A DNA stretch of 64,000 bases, taken from assembly GCA_041946965.1 (NCBI GenBank), contig JBHGBM010000024.1, positions 1 to 64,000 of the forward strand, written 5' to 3'. The notes under the pieces are model-generated. The model searched no databases, was not told where the DNA came from, and was given only the letters and a program-made list of their open reading frames with translations. The position numbers were made by a program, and so were the translations under genes. Below, piece by piece: positions 16,897 to 25,326 of the stretch (the first letter of the stretch is position 1; each line of letters begins with the position of its first letter). The DNA is from JBHGBM01 sp041946965. GTDB taxonomy: Bacteria > Acidobacteriota > Terriglobia > Bryobacterales > Bryobacteraceae.

Positions 16897-17657
16897 GTCC
16901 GCAGGATCTGGAAACCATACGCCGGGCCCGGAACATCCTGGAAAACCCGGGTTTCGCCATTCGTGTGGCGAACCGGCTGGGGACGCCCGTGGAGCGCCTG
17001 TTCGCGAGGGTGCCGGCGGCGGTCTCCGCGCCCATTCAATCCGCCGTGCGCTCGGCGCTGGAGGCCGGGATGCGCACGGCGGCGAACAGCGTGGAACCGC
17101 GCCGCGGCCCCGCGCGGAACCTCATGCACAAGCTGGGGTGCGGGGTTTCCGGCGCGCTCGGCGGCTTCTTCGGCATGGGCGCACTGGCGGTGGAACTGCC
17201 GGTCTCCACGGTCATCATGATGCGCTCCATCGTGGACGTGGCGCGAAGCCAGGGGTTCGACCCGCGCTCGCCGGAAACCGTGGTGCAGTGCCTTCAGGTA
17301 TTCGCTTTGCGCGGCGGGCCGCATCCCGCCGGTGAGACCGTCTACTATGGCGTCCGCGTGATGCTTTCGCGCGCCCTGGCGGAGGCGGCGGAGTTCATCG
17401 CCGAGCGGGGGCTGGCGAGCGAAGGCGCGCCGGCGCTGGTGCGCTTTCTGACGCAGGTGGGCGGCCGCTTCAGCACGGCGGTTTCCGAGAAGGCCGCGGC
17501 GGAGGCGGTCCCGGTGATCGGCGCGGCGGGCGGAGCCGCCATCAACCTGATCTTCATCGAAGATTTCCAGCAGGTGGCCTGGGCGCATTTCTCCCTGCTG
17601 GGGCTCGAGCGCAAATTCGGCGAAGGCCCCGTGCGGTCGGCGTACGAGAACCGCTAA
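16884..17657 (+). CDS. EcsC family protein
   Basis: 257 aa. Resembles EcsC-domain proteins: VANRLGTPVERLFARVP, then glycine/alanine-rich segments (GALGGFFGMGALAVELP, AVPVIGAAGGAAINLIFIEDFQ) that look membrane-associated. The function of this family is poorly known (named from an ABC-exporter locus in Bacillus). The GTG start at 16884 lies inside the sulfatase 3' end and has AAAGGAGG at 16863-16870, a strong ribosome site. Its stop overlaps the stop of the convergent tyrosine phenol-lyase gene, leaving no room for a terminator. Confidence 0.82.
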   Translation: MDELSPQDLETIRRARNILENPGFAIRVANRLGTPVERLFARVPAAVSAPIQSAVRSALEAGMRTAANSVEPRRGPARNLMHKLGCGVSGALGGFFGMGALAVELPVSTVIMMRSIVDVARSQGFDPRSPETVVQCLQVFALRGGPHPAGETVYYGVRVMLSRALAEAAEFIAERGLASEGAPALVRFLTQVGGRFSTAVSEKAAAEAVPVIGAAGGAAINLIFIEDFQQVAWAHFSLLGLERKFGEGPVRSAYENR

Positions 17658-19039
17658 ACGCGGACCGGCGCCGGTTCGAAGCGCGCCTGGAAGAAGCGCA
17701 GGTGCTTGGGCTCGTAGGTCATGCGCAGGCCTCCGATTTTTTCGCGCTCCTCGTAGACGGCGGCCACCGATTCCGAGACCACGTCCATGTGCGCCTGGGT
17801 GTAGACGCGGCGCGGAATGGCCAGGCGGACCAGTTCCAGCTTCGGGCGGCGCTCCTCGCCGGTAACCGGGTCGCGGCCGGCCGAAACGATGCCGCGCTCC
17901 ATGGTGCGCACGCCGGAATCCAGATAAATGGCCGCCGCCAGGCTCTGGGCGGTGTACTGCTCCTGCGGCACGTGCGGCAGGAACGCGCGGGCGTCCAGGA
18001 ACACGCCGTGGCCGCCCACCGGCTGCACGATGGGAACGCCGAAACCGCGGATGCGGTCGCCCAGGTACAGCACCTGCCCCACGCGGGCGCGCATGTGATC
18101 GTCCTGTATCGACTCCTCGATGCCGATGGCCACGGCCTCCATGTCGCGCCCGGCCATGCCGCCGTAGGTGTGCAGGCCTTCGTAGATGACCACCATGTTG
18201 CGCGCCCGGTCGGCCACCTCCCCGTCGTTGACGGCCAGGAAGCCTCCGATATTGGCGAGGGGGTCCTTTTTGGCGCTCATGGTGCAGCCGTCGGTGAGCG
18301 CGCAGAGGTCGCGCACGATTTCCGCGATGGGCCGCCCGATCTGGCCCGGCTCACGTTGCTGGTTGAAGTAGGCGTTTTCCGCCACGCGCGTGGCGTCGAG
18401 GATGATGCGCACGCCGTAGCGCGCGGTCAGCGCGCGCACCTGGCGCAGGTTTTCGAGCGAGATGGGCTGGCCCCCCGCCATGTTCACCGTGGCGGCGACG
18501 GAGACGTAGGGCACCCGTCCGGGGTTGGCGCGCAGGATGGACTCGAGTTTTTCCAGGTCTACGTTGCCCTTGAACGGGTGGGGGTCAGCCGGGTCGTGCG
18601 CCTCGGGGATGACCACGTCCAGGAACTGAGCGCCGGCGAGTTCCTGGTGGAGCCGGGTGGTGGTGAAGTACATGTTGCCGGGCACCACGTCGCCGGGCTC
18701 GATGAGGACGCGCGAAATGATGTGCTCGGCGCCCCGGCCCTGGTGCGCCGGAATGAGGTGCCGGTAGCCGTAAACCTTGCGCACCACCTCTTCCAGGCGG
18801 TAAAAATTGCGGCTGCCCGCGTACGCTTCGTCGCCCAGCATCATGCCCGCCCACTGGCGGTCGCTCATGGCGTTGGTGCCGGAATCGGTGAGCAGGTCGA
18901 TGTAGACCTCGTCGGAGTGCAGGAGGAAGGTATTGTAGCCCGCGGCGGCGATGGCCTGCTCACGGATGGCGCGCGTGGTCATGCGCACCGGTTCCACCAC
19001 TTTTATCCGGAAGGGTTCCGCCCAGCTTCGTTTCATCAT
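17654..19039 (-). CDS. tpl: Tyrosine phenol-lyase (beta-eliminating lyase)
   Basis: 461 aa PLP enzyme that splits L-tyrosine to phenol, pyruvate and ammonia. It follows enterobacterial tyrosine phenol-lyase along its length: AEPFRIKVVEPV at the start, DLLTDSGTNAMSDRQWAGMM, PAHQGRGAEH, GNMYFTTTRLHQE, the PLP lysine in SAKKDPLANIGG, GVRTMERG (Arg region distinguishing tyrosine- from tryptophan-acting enzymes) and LRFFQARFE (Phe of the substrate pocket). Tryptophanase is the closest alternative and fits less well at these positions. No amino-acid permease is adjacent; it is flanked by EcsC and a divergent TPR gene. Confidence 0.87.
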   Translation of the reverse strand: MMKRSWAEPFRIKVVEPVRMTTRAIREQAIAAAGYNTFLLHSDEVYIDLLTDSGTNAMSDRQWAGMMLGDEAYAGSRNFYRLEEVVRKVYGYRHLIPAHQGRGAEHIISRVLIEPGDVVPGNMYFTTTRLHQELAGAQFLDVVIPEAHDPADPHPFKGNVDLEKLESILRANPGRVPYVSVAATVNMAGGQPISLENLRQVRALTARYGVRIILDATRVAENAYFNQQREPGQIGRPIAEIVRDLCALTDGCTMSAKKDPLANIGGFLAVNDGEVADRARNMVVIYEGLHTYGGMAGRDMEAVAIGIEESIQDDHMRARVGQVLYLGDRIRGFGVPIVQPVGGHGVFLDARAFLPHVPQEQYTAQSLAAAIYLDSGVRTMERGIVSAGRDPVTGEERRPKLELVRLAIPRRVYTQAHMDVVSESVAAVYEEREKIGGLRMTYEPKHLRFFQARFEPAPVRV

Positions 19040-19084
19040 TCCGTAATGAAAATAGCATTTGCCGCCCGGCCGCGGAACGTCCCC

Positions 19085-19140
19085 TTGACAGGAGCACTGT
19101 AGTAAACTCGAATTTAATACAATTTAAACGGGCATACAGT
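19085..19140 (+). promoter_or_regulatory. Possible promoter(s) for the TPR lipoprotein-like gene
   Basis: A perfect -35 hexamer TTGACA lies at 19085-19090, with TCGAAT 17 bases downstream (19108-19113). A second -10-like box, TACAGT, lies at 19135-19140, twenty bases before ATG 19161. Which of them is used cannot be decided by eye. Confidence 0.3.
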
Positions 19141-19160
19141 ATAAGGGTGGAGAGAACGCA

Positions 19161-20318
19161 ATGAAGCCAAAGAACCTCGCCAAGGCCGCCATTGGCGTCC
19201 TGTTCCTCTCCTTTGCGTCGTTCGCGCAGACTTCCTCGCTCGAAGGTGATGTGAAGGGTGAAGACGGGCAGCCGCTCAGGGGCGCGCTGGTCAAGATTGA
19301 GCGTAAAGACATCAAGGGCAACTACAAGGTCAAAACGGACAAGAAGGGCCACTTCTTCCATGCCGGGCTGCCGCTGGGCACCTACCGGCTGATTCTGGAA
19401 GTGAACGGCAAGGACATGGATTCGGTGGACAACGTCCGCACGCGTCTGGGCGACCCCACGGCCGTCAATTTCGACCTCCAGGAGCGCAAGAGGAAGCAGG
19501 AGGCGATGCAGCGCGCGGCCGAATCCGGACAGCTCACCAAGGAACAGGCGCGCGACATGTCCCCCGAGCAGCGCGCGGCCATTGAGAAGGCCATGAAGGA
19601 GCGCGAAGCGGCAATGAAGAAGAACGCCGCGCTGAACCAGGCGTTCAACGAGGGTATGTCGGCGCTCCAGGCCAAACAGTGGGATGCCGCCGTGGCGGCG
19701 TTCGTGAAAGCTTCCGAGATGGATCCCAAGCAGCACGTGGTGTGGGCGCAGCTTGCGGAGTCCTACATCGGGCTGGCGGGCACCAAGACCGGCGCGGAAA
19801 ACGAACAGACCATGGCGAAGGGCCTGGAGGCCTACGGCAAGGCGCTCGAGCTGAAGCCGGACGACGCGGCTTACCACAATAACTTCGCGCTGGCCCTGGT
19901 GAAGGCCAAGAAGATCCCCGAGGCGCAGGCCGAGCTGACCAAGGCGGCGCAAATCAACCCGCCGGGCGCCGGCCAGTACTTCTACAACCTGGGCGCGGTG
20001 CTCACCAACACCGGCCAGACGGAGCCCGCGGGCGAGGCTTTCAAGAAGGCCATCGAGGCGGATCCGAACTACGCCGAGGCGTATTACCAGTACGGGCTGA
20101 ACCTGATCTCGAAGGCGCAGATGACGCCGGAAGGCAAAATCGTCCCGCCGGCGGGCACCAAGGAAGCCTTCGAGAAATACATCGAATTGAAGAAGGAAGG
20201 CCCAAACGTGGAATCCGCCAAGCAGATGCTGGCGACCATCGGCGGTTCGTTGGACACGCAGTACAAGAACCCCAACGCCCCGCCGCCCGCGGCCGCGAAG
20301 AAGGGCAAGAAGAAGTAA
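19161..20318 (+). CDS. Secreted TPR protein with carboxypeptidase-regulatory-like domain
   Basis: 385 aa. Signal peptide (KAAIGVLFLSFASFAQ), a beta-sandwich at about 25-105 like the receptors' N-domain (LEGDVKGEDGQPLRGALVKIE, GTYRLILEVNGKD), a charged helical linker (105-160), then several tetratricopeptide repeats (AFVKASEMDPKQHVVWAQLAE, AYGKALELKPDDAAYHNNFA, AFKKAIEADPNYAEAYYQYG) and a lysine/proline-rich tail (PPPAAAKKGKKK). A good ribosome site GGTGGAGAG precedes the ATG. It probably acts as a periplasmic protein-binding scaffold; partner unknown. A strong hairpin follows at 20337. Confidence 0.85.
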   Translation: MKPKNLAKAAIGVLFLSFASFAQTSSLEGDVKGEDGQPLRGALVKIERKDIKGNYKVKTDKKGHFFHAGLPLGTYRLILEVNGKDMDSVDNVRTRLGDPTAVNFDLQERKRKQEAMQRAAESGQLTKEQARDMSPEQRAAIEKAMKEREAAMKKNAALNQAFNEGMSALQAKQWDAAVAAFVKASEMDPKQHVVWAQLAESYIGLAGTKTGAENEQTMAKGLEAYGKALELKPDDAAYHNNFALALVKAKKIPEAQAELTKAAQINPPGAGQYFYNLGAVLTNTGQTEPAGEAFKKAIEADPNYAEAYYQYGLNLISKAQMTPEGKIVPPAGTKEAFEKYIELKKEGPNVESAKQMLATIGGSLDTQYKNPNAPPPAAAKKGKKK

Positions 20319-20336
20319 TCGGGCATCCTGGAGACA

Positions 20337-20358
20337 GGGGCGCCCGCGCGGGCGCCCC
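20337..20358. terminator. GC-rich perfect palindrome after the TPR gene
   Basis: GGGGCGCCCGC and its complement form a continuous 22-base palindrome, 18 bases after the TPR stop and 9 bases before the next ATG. No T-run follows. It may terminate or attenuate transcription, or occlude the ribosome site of the next gene. Confidence 0.55.
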
Positions 20359-20367
20359 CGGTCCTAC

Positions 20368-20634
20368 ATGTTTAGGTATCTCTTTCTTCGATTCATCCTG
20401 CCTTTGATCGCCTTCCTGGTGATCCGTGCCATCCTGAAAAGCCTCTGGAGCGCCCGCTCGAGTTCCACCTCCACTCCCGCCACCGGCAACGACCCGCCGG
20501 CGGGAGGTGAACTAATGAAGGACCCCGTTTGCGGGACCTACGTCGCCGCCGGTTCCTCGGTGACCTGCAAAGTGGACGGCAAAACACTGCATTTCTGCTC
20601 GATTTCCTGCCGCGATAAATACAAAACGGGCTGA
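20368..20634 (+). CDS. Small membrane-anchored YHS-domain protein
   Basis: 88 aa. One N-terminal membrane helix (FLRFILPLIAFLVIRAIL), a Ser/Thr/Pro linker, and a compact YHS/TRASH-like metal-binding domain: DPVCGTYV, then CKVDGKTLHFCSISCRDKY, with four cysteines. YHS domains bind heavy metals such as copper or are fused to metal ATPases; this stand-alone membrane form is common but uncharacterised. No metal transporter is adjacent. It follows the hairpin at 20337-20358. Confidence 0.8.
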   Translation: MFRYLFLRFILPLIAFLVIRAILKSLWSARSSSTSTPATGNDPPAGGELMKDPVCGTYVAAGSSVTCKVDGKTLHFCSISCRDKYKTG

Positions 20635-20639
20635 CATTG

Positions 20640-20645
20640 TACACT
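20640..20645 (+). promoter_or_regulatory. -10-like box TACACT before the barrel protein
   Basis: TACACT followed by GAGAGTAAG lies 9 bases before ATG 20655. The downstream GAGAG could also serve as ribosome site. The same TAC(A/G)CTGA(A/G) pattern recurs at 35289, 45236 and 46981. Confidence 0.4.
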
Positions 20646-20654
20646 GAGAGTAAG

Positions 20655-21230
20655 ATGCGAAAGTACTTTGCTCTCGTTCTGTTCTGCGCCTCCACAGCAT
20701 CCGCTCAGGTGGCTGAGTTCTCCGCTTCAGGCGGCGTTTCCCGGTTTGGCGACACGTCTCTGCTTACCGCGCCGAAGGTGACCCTGGGGGACGGTTTCCG
20801 GCTCGCGCTGCGGTTCACGCTGAACACCTACCGCTTCTTTGGCCACGAGATCGGATATGGGTACGCCCACACGGCGGCCAAGGTGGCGGGCACCGGCGAC
20901 AGCCTGGGCATGCCCGTGCACCAGTTCTTCTACGATTTCCTGATTTATGGGACGCCGGAAGGCGCCCGCATCCGGCCGTTCGCGGCGGGCGGCGCGCAGT
21001 TCAGCAGCTTTTTCCCGCCCGGAAGCTCGGTGTACTACGGGAACCAGGTGACCAAGTTCGGCTACAACTACGGGGGCGGGCTGAAGTTCATCGTTACCGG
21101 ACCCTGGGGCGCGCGCATCGACGTGCGGCAGTACGCCACCGGCAAACCCGACCTGTTCCAGACCGCTCAAGCGCCTAGCGGGTGGATGCGGCAGACGGAA
21201 GTCTCCGCCGGCGTCTCGTTCAACTTCTAG
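20655..21230 (+). CDS. Small outer-membrane beta-barrel protein
   Basis: 191 aa. Signal peptide (MRKYFALVLFCASTASAQ) then alternating hydrophobic/polar strands with aromatic girdles (FRLALRFTLNTYRFFGHEIGYGY, IRPFAAGGAQFSSFF, YNYGGGLKFIV, DVRQYATGK) and a terminal Phe (VSAGVSFNF), all typical of OmpA/OmpW-size porin-like barrels. No ligand can be assigned. The 3' end overlaps the convergent OPT transporter gene by 11 bases. Confidence 0.8.
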   Translation: MRKYFALVLFCASTASAQVAEFSASGGVSRFGDTSLLTAPKVTLGDGFRLALRFTLNTYRFFGHEIGYGYAHTAAKVAGTGDSLGMPVHQFFYDFLIYGTPEGARIRPFAAGGAQFSSFFPPGSSVYYGNQVTKFGYNYGGGLKFIVTGPWGARIDVRQYATGKPDLFQTAQAPSGWMRQTEVSAGVSFNF

Positions 21231-23181
21231 TCTTCGGGATTCGTACCAGCACCCAGGCAATCGCCGCAAAACCGATCAGCGACATCCAGCCGCCGAGAGC
21301 GGGGAAGAACGGGAGTTGGTCCGCGCCCGTAACCAGTCGCGTGATCGAGCTGATGCCGGAGAGGAACGTTACCGCCAGCAGTATGCCGAGAATGGCCTCG
21401 CCGGCGATCAGGCCGGAGGCCAGCAGCGTACCCTTCTCCTCGTTCGCGCCCAGGCGGTCCGCAAGGCGCTTGATCAGGCCGCCTACGAAGATGGCCGAAG
21501 TGGTGTCGAACGGCAGGTACATGCCCACCGCGATCAGCATGGGCGCGCGGGCGCCGCACAGGATGAGCGCGACGCCGAAGGCCGCTCCCGCGCCGATCAG
21601 TCCCCAGGCCATCTGGCCGCCCACGATGCCCTTGGCGAGCTGCGCCATGAGGCCGGCCTGAGGCGCCGGGAGCGCCCGCCCTCCGATGCCGCCCGTGGCG
21701 AGGTTGGCTTCGTGCAGCACCAGAATCGGCCACATCAGGAACAGCGAGAGGAGCACCACCGACAGGATCTCCACCACCTGCATCTTCCAGGGCGTGCCGC
21801 CGAGAAGGTGTCCGGCCTTCAGGTCCTGAATCAGCGAGCCCGAAACCGAGCAGGCGCAGGCCACCACGGAGGCGACGCCGAGCACCGCAGCGACGCCGGC
21901 CATGCCCCTGGCCCCGATGGCCAGCATCACCAGCGCGGAAAGCACCAGCGCGGAAAGCGTGAGCCCTGAGAGCGGCTGGTTCGAACTGCCCACCAGCCCC
22001 ACCAGGTATCCGCCCACCGCCGAGAGCAGGAACCCGGTCACACCCATCACGGCCGCGGCGAAGATGGCCGCGGCCCAGCTCCCCGTGAAGTAGTAGTAGA
22101 TGGCCGTGATCGCCACGGTGAGCGCCGCGGTTCCCAGCGCGAGCCACTGGAAGGGGATGTCGCGGTCCGTGTGTTCGAGGTGGCGCTCCTCGTGGGCCGC
22201 GCGCGCCGAAGCGCCGAACGCGCCCCGCAGCGACTGCCAGATGGAGTGCCGCATGGAAAACAACGTGTAGCAGGCGCCCACCAGCATGGCGCCCACCGCG
22301 AACGGCCGCACGATGTTGTACCAGACCGTATAGGCGGCTACGTCCCAGGCGGGATTGGCGCCCATGCCCAGGCGGCGCGGCAGGCCGGGATCGAAGAACA
22401 GCAGCAGGGGGATCAGGACCCACCACGCCAGCACGCCGCCCGAAACGTTGATGGAGGCCAGCCGCGGCCCGATGATGTAGCCGATGCCGATCAGCGCGGG
22501 CGAGAGATTCGGCGTGGACCAGTACACGCCGCCGTAATGCGTCACCGAGCCGATGGGCGTCTTCTGGAAATCGAAATGGCCCACCACGGAGCGGGGGAAG
22601 GGCAGCCATCCCTCCAGGTATTCGCGGAAAATCTGAAAGCCCTTGTCGCTTTTCAGAATCTGGAGGAGAGCCGCGAATCCCATGGCGCCGAAGACGTACT
22701 TGGGAGCGTCGCTGCCCTGCTCGCCCGCCCGCACCACGCCCGCCGAAGCCACGCTTTCCGGAAACGGCAGGTTCGATTCCACGCACAAGGGCCGCCGCAG
22801 CACGATGATGAAGAACACGCCGATAAGGCCGCCCACCAGCAGAATCAGCATGGATTGCCAGTAGTGCGCGCGCAGGTCCGCCCACAGCCGCTGGCCGTTG
22901 ATCTCCACCATCATGAAGGCGGGGATGGTGAAGATGGCCCCGGCCACCAGCGCTTCGCCCACCGATGCCGCCGTGCGCGTGATGTTCTGCTCCAGCACGC
23001 CGCCGCGCAGGGCGGGCAGCCGGAACACCGCGATGGCGATGACGGCCGCGGGAATGGTGGCCGCGATGGTCTGGCCGGCCTTCATCCCGAGGTAAGCGTT
23101 GGCGGCGCCGAACACGAGCGCGAGGAAGAGGCCGAGAGCGACCGCTTTCACGGTCATCTCGGGGGGATCCTGCCTGGGCAT
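21220..23181 (-). CDS. OPT family oligopeptide/metal-chelate transporter
   Basis: 653 aa integral membrane protein with about 15-16 hydrophobic segments, the size of bacterial OPT transporters. Family features: NAYLGMKAGQTIAATIPAAV near the N-terminus, QNITRTAASVGEALVAGAIFTIPA, VESNLPFPESVA, and QDLKAGHLLGGTPWKMQ. OPT proteins move small peptides or siderophore-metal complexes using the proton gradient. ATG 23181 (MPRQDPPEMTVKAV) is chosen; an open frame extends 13 codons further upstream without support. Confidence 0.92.
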   Translation of the reverse strand: MPRQDPPEMTVKAVALGLFLALVFGAANAYLGMKAGQTIAATIPAAVIAIAVFRLPALRGGVLEQNITRTAASVGEALVAGAIFTIPAFMMVEINGQRLWADLRAHYWQSMLILLVGGLIGVFFIIVLRRPLCVESNLPFPESVASAGVVRAGEQGSDAPKYVFGAMGFAALLQILKSDKGFQIFREYLEGWLPFPRSVVGHFDFQKTPIGSVTHYGGVYWSTPNLSPALIGIGYIIGPRLASINVSGGVLAWWVLIPLLLFFDPGLPRRLGMGANPAWDVAAYTVWYNIVRPFAVGAMLVGACYTLFSMRHSIWQSLRGAFGASARAAHEERHLEHTDRDIPFQWLALGTAALTVAITAIYYYFTGSWAAAIFAAAVMGVTGFLLSAVGGYLVGLVGSSNQPLSGLTLSALVLSALVMLAIGARGMAGVAAVLGVASVVACACSVSGSLIQDLKAGHLLGGTPWKMQVVEILSVVLLSLFLMWPILVLHEANLATGGIGGRALPAPQAGLMAQLAKGIVGGQMAWGLIGAGAAFGVALILCGARAPMLIAVGMYLPFDTTSAIFVGGLIKRLADRLGANEEKGTLLASGLIAGEAILGILLAVTFLSGISSITRLVTGADQLPFFPALGGWMSLIGFAAIAWVLVRIPKTRS

Positions 23182-23212
23182 ACGCGCCGATGTTAACATT
23201 CCGCCGGTATGC

Positions 23213-23257
23213 GGCGACAATCACGCGGTGTTCGAGGCCGTACACGGCACGGCGCTC
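23213..23257 (+). pseudogene. Relic of an NAD-dependent isocitrate dehydrogenase gene
   Basis: The gap between the OPT start and the lipA stop encodes, on the plus strand, GDNHAVFEAVHGTAL. The AVFEAVHG(S/T)A string is a hallmark of NAD-isocitrate dehydrogenase and close isopropylmalate dehydrogenase relatives. The expected PDIAGK continuation is gone (LSLSRRP instead), and no other part of that gene is visible. Fifteen codons this close to the signature are unlikely by chance, so this looks like the remains of a deleted gene. Confidence 0.55.
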
Positions 23258-23261
23258 TCTC

Positions 23262-24134
23262 TCAGCAGGCGGCCGATTCGGCGGCGTGATAGGAGCTGCG
23301 GACCAGCGGTCCCGATTCCACGTGACGGAAGCCCATGGCGAGGCCGGCTTCACGCAATCCGGCGAACTCGGCGGGCGTCACGTAACGCACCACGGGAAGG
23401 TGTTTCGGCGAGGGCCGCAGATACTGGCCGATGGTGAGGATGTTCACGGAGTGGGCCTGAAGGTCGCGCATCACCGCCAGCACTTCCTCGCGCGTCTCGC
23501 CAAGGCCCAGCATCAGGCCTGACTTCACCGGCGTGCCGCGGCCGGTGGCGGCGGCGTAGGCCAGCATGTCGAGCGAGCGCTCATAGCGCGCGCCGAGCCG
23601 CACCTGGCGGTAGAGGCGCGGCACGGTCTCGATATTGTGGTTGAGCACGTCCGGGCGCGCCTCCATGACCGTGTCCATGGCGGCGTGGCTGCCCTGGAAA
23701 TCGGGCACCAGAACCTCGACGCCGCAATCCGGCACGCGGTCGCGGATGGCGCCGATGGTGAGAGCGAACAGTTCGGCGCCGCCGTCCTTGCGGTCGTCGC
23801 GGTTCACGCTGGTGATCACGGCGAAGCGCAGGCCGAGCAGGGCCACGGCTTCGGCCACGCGGCGCGGCTCGTCGTAGTCCACCGGCAAAGGGCCGCCCTT
23901 CCGCACGGCGCAGAAACCGCAGCGGCGCGTACACACGTTGCCCAGGATCATGAAGGTGGCGGTGCGATGGTTCCAGCACTCGCCCAGGTTGGGGCAGGCG
24001 GCGCTTTCGCACACGGTGTGCAGACGCAGGCCCTGGACCAGTTCTTTGACGTCGCGGTAATTTTCCCCTGCGGGCGCCGGCGCCCTCAGCCAATCGGGAC
24101 GCTTCGGCGCGATGTTCACCAGCACTGATTCCAT
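23262..24134 (-). CDS. lipA: Lipoyl synthase
   Basis: 290 aa radical-SAM enzyme that inserts two sulfurs into octanoyl groups on lipoyl domains. Both clusters are readable: the auxiliary cluster CESAACPNLGEC and the radical-SAM CTRRCGFC, plus the C-terminal RSSYHA motif that ligates the auxiliary cluster. No lipB or lipoate-dependent dehydrogenase gene is adjacent. ATG 24134 overlaps a TACAAT box (24133-24138, minus); if that is the -10, transcription would begin near GTG 24125, which would give a 287-aa leaderless product. Both starts keep the full catalytic core. Confidence 0.95.
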   Translation of the reverse strand: MESVLVNIAPKRPDWLRAPAPAGENYRDVKELVQGLRLHTVCESAACPNLGECWNHRTATFMILGNVCTRRCGFCAVRKGGPLPVDYDEPRRVAEAVALLGLRFAVITSVNRDDRKDGGAELFALTIGAIRDRVPDCGVEVLVPDFQGSHAAMDTVMEARPDVLNHNIETVPRLYRQVRLGARYERSLDMLAYAAATGRGTPVKSGLMLGLGETREEVLAVMRDLQAHSVNILTIGQYLRPSPKHLPVVRYVTPAEFAGLREAGLAMGFRHVESGPLVRSSYHAAESAAC

Positions 24135-24146
24135 TGTAACGGGGAG

Positions 24147-25241
24147 TCAGACTCGCAGGAACCATTGGCGGCGGTAGAGCAGCCAGGCAATGCCATAGAG
24201 CACCAGCACGTGGGCGAGAGCGTACAGCAGCGAAGCGACGTAGGGGTCGCCCACGGTTTGGAATACGCGCAAGATGGGATCGTGCCACTTCAGCAGCCCA
24301 ATGCCGCGCGCGAGGACTCCCGAAAGCACGTAAACCGCGATGGCGTTCATGCCGAAGATCACGAAGGGGCGTGTCCAGCCGCGGCGGCCCAGCACGTCGG
24401 CGAACCAGAAGCAGAAGGCGAAGCAGACGAACGCCATGCCCGCCGTGAAGACCGCGTAGGAGCTGGTCCAGATCATCTTGTTGATGGGCATCCAGGTGCT
24501 GAGCATGGCGCCGGCGAACAGCAGCGTATTGCCCGCCAGCAGCAGCCACACGGTCTTTTGCACCGGTTCGCGGCGGGTCCGCAGGATGTGCCCGGCCAAG
24601 ACGCCGAACAGCACGGTGGCAATCGCGGGAATGGTGCTGACGATGCCCTCCGGGTCCCAGAACTTCGTGTGGCTCCACATGTGGCCGCTCAGGAAAAGCG
24701 CGTCCACCCAGTTGGCGAAGTTGGCCCCCGGTTCGAGCACCCCGGCGCCGTGCCCCGGCACGGGCACGCGCGTCATCAGCGTCCAATACCCGGAGAGCAG
24801 AATCACAATCCATGCCATCTGCCCGCGCACGCTGCTGTAAAGGAAGATTGCCGCCGCGATGAGGTAGCAGATGGCGATGCGCTGCAACACGCCGGGGATG
24901 CGGATGGTGTCCAGCCGGTAATAGGGAAAGCCGTTCAGCAACAGCCCCAGCGCGAAGATGACGGCGGAGCGCCGTAGAACGTGCCCGAGCAGTTTGACGC
25001 GGTCCGCCCCGCGCTCCATGCGGCGCGCGAACGATAGCGTCATGGCCACGCCGGCGATCCAGAGGAAAAACGGATAAATCAGGTCCGTGAAGGTCCACCC
25101 GTGCCATCTGGCATGAAGCAGGGGTGGGTAAACGTGATCCCAATCGCCGGCGTTGTTGACCAGGATCATGGAGGCGATGGTCGCCCCGCGGAAAACATCG
25201 AGAGAAACCAGGCGGACGCTGGGAGGCAGGTTGGAACCCAT
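24147..25241 (-). CDS. Membrane acyltransferase of the heparan-alpha-glucosaminide N-acetyltransferase-like family (COG4299/DUF5009)
   Basis: 364 aa with about ten membrane helices. The N-terminal RLVSLDVFRGATIASMILVNN and YPFFLWIAGVAMTLSF segments are typical of this family, related to the lysosomal enzyme that acetylates terminal glucosamine across a membrane. Further conserved parts are LGLLLNGFPYYRLDTIRIPGVLQRIA and FVIFGMNAIAVYVLSG. Bacterial members are presumed to acylate sugars of exported glycans, but this is unproven. It lies 12 bases upstream of lipA on the same strand and is probably co-transcribed with it. Confidence 0.85.
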   Translation of the reverse strand: MGSNLPPSVRLVSLDVFRGATIASMILVNNAGDWDHVYPPLLHARWHGWTFTDLIYPFFLWIAGVAMTLSFARRMERGADRVKLLGHVLRRSAVIFALGLLLNGFPYYRLDTIRIPGVLQRIAICYLIAAAIFLYSSVRGQMAWIVILLSGYWTLMTRVPVPGHGAGVLEPGANFANWVDALFLSGHMWSHTKFWDPEGIVSTIPAIATVLFGVLAGHILRTRREPVQKTVWLLLAGNTLLFAGAMLSTWMPINKMIWTSSYAVFTAGMAFVCFAFCFWFADVLGRRGWTRPFVIFGMNAIAVYVLSGVLARGIGLLKWHDPILRVFQTVGDPYVASLLYALAHVLVLYGIAWLLYRRQWFLRV

Positions 25242-25326
25242 CCCTAATAGGGTACTCCGGCTTTGTATTGCGGTACCCCTTGCCGCGCTCCCGGGCCGGC
25301 AGTACAGTATCCCAGAGGTCCCGCAG

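Noticed and set aside
17654..19039. Tryptophanase instead of tyrosine phenol-lyase
   Set aside because: The GVRTMERG and LRFFQARF regions and the AEPFRIK start follow tyrosine phenol-lyase better than tryptophanase.
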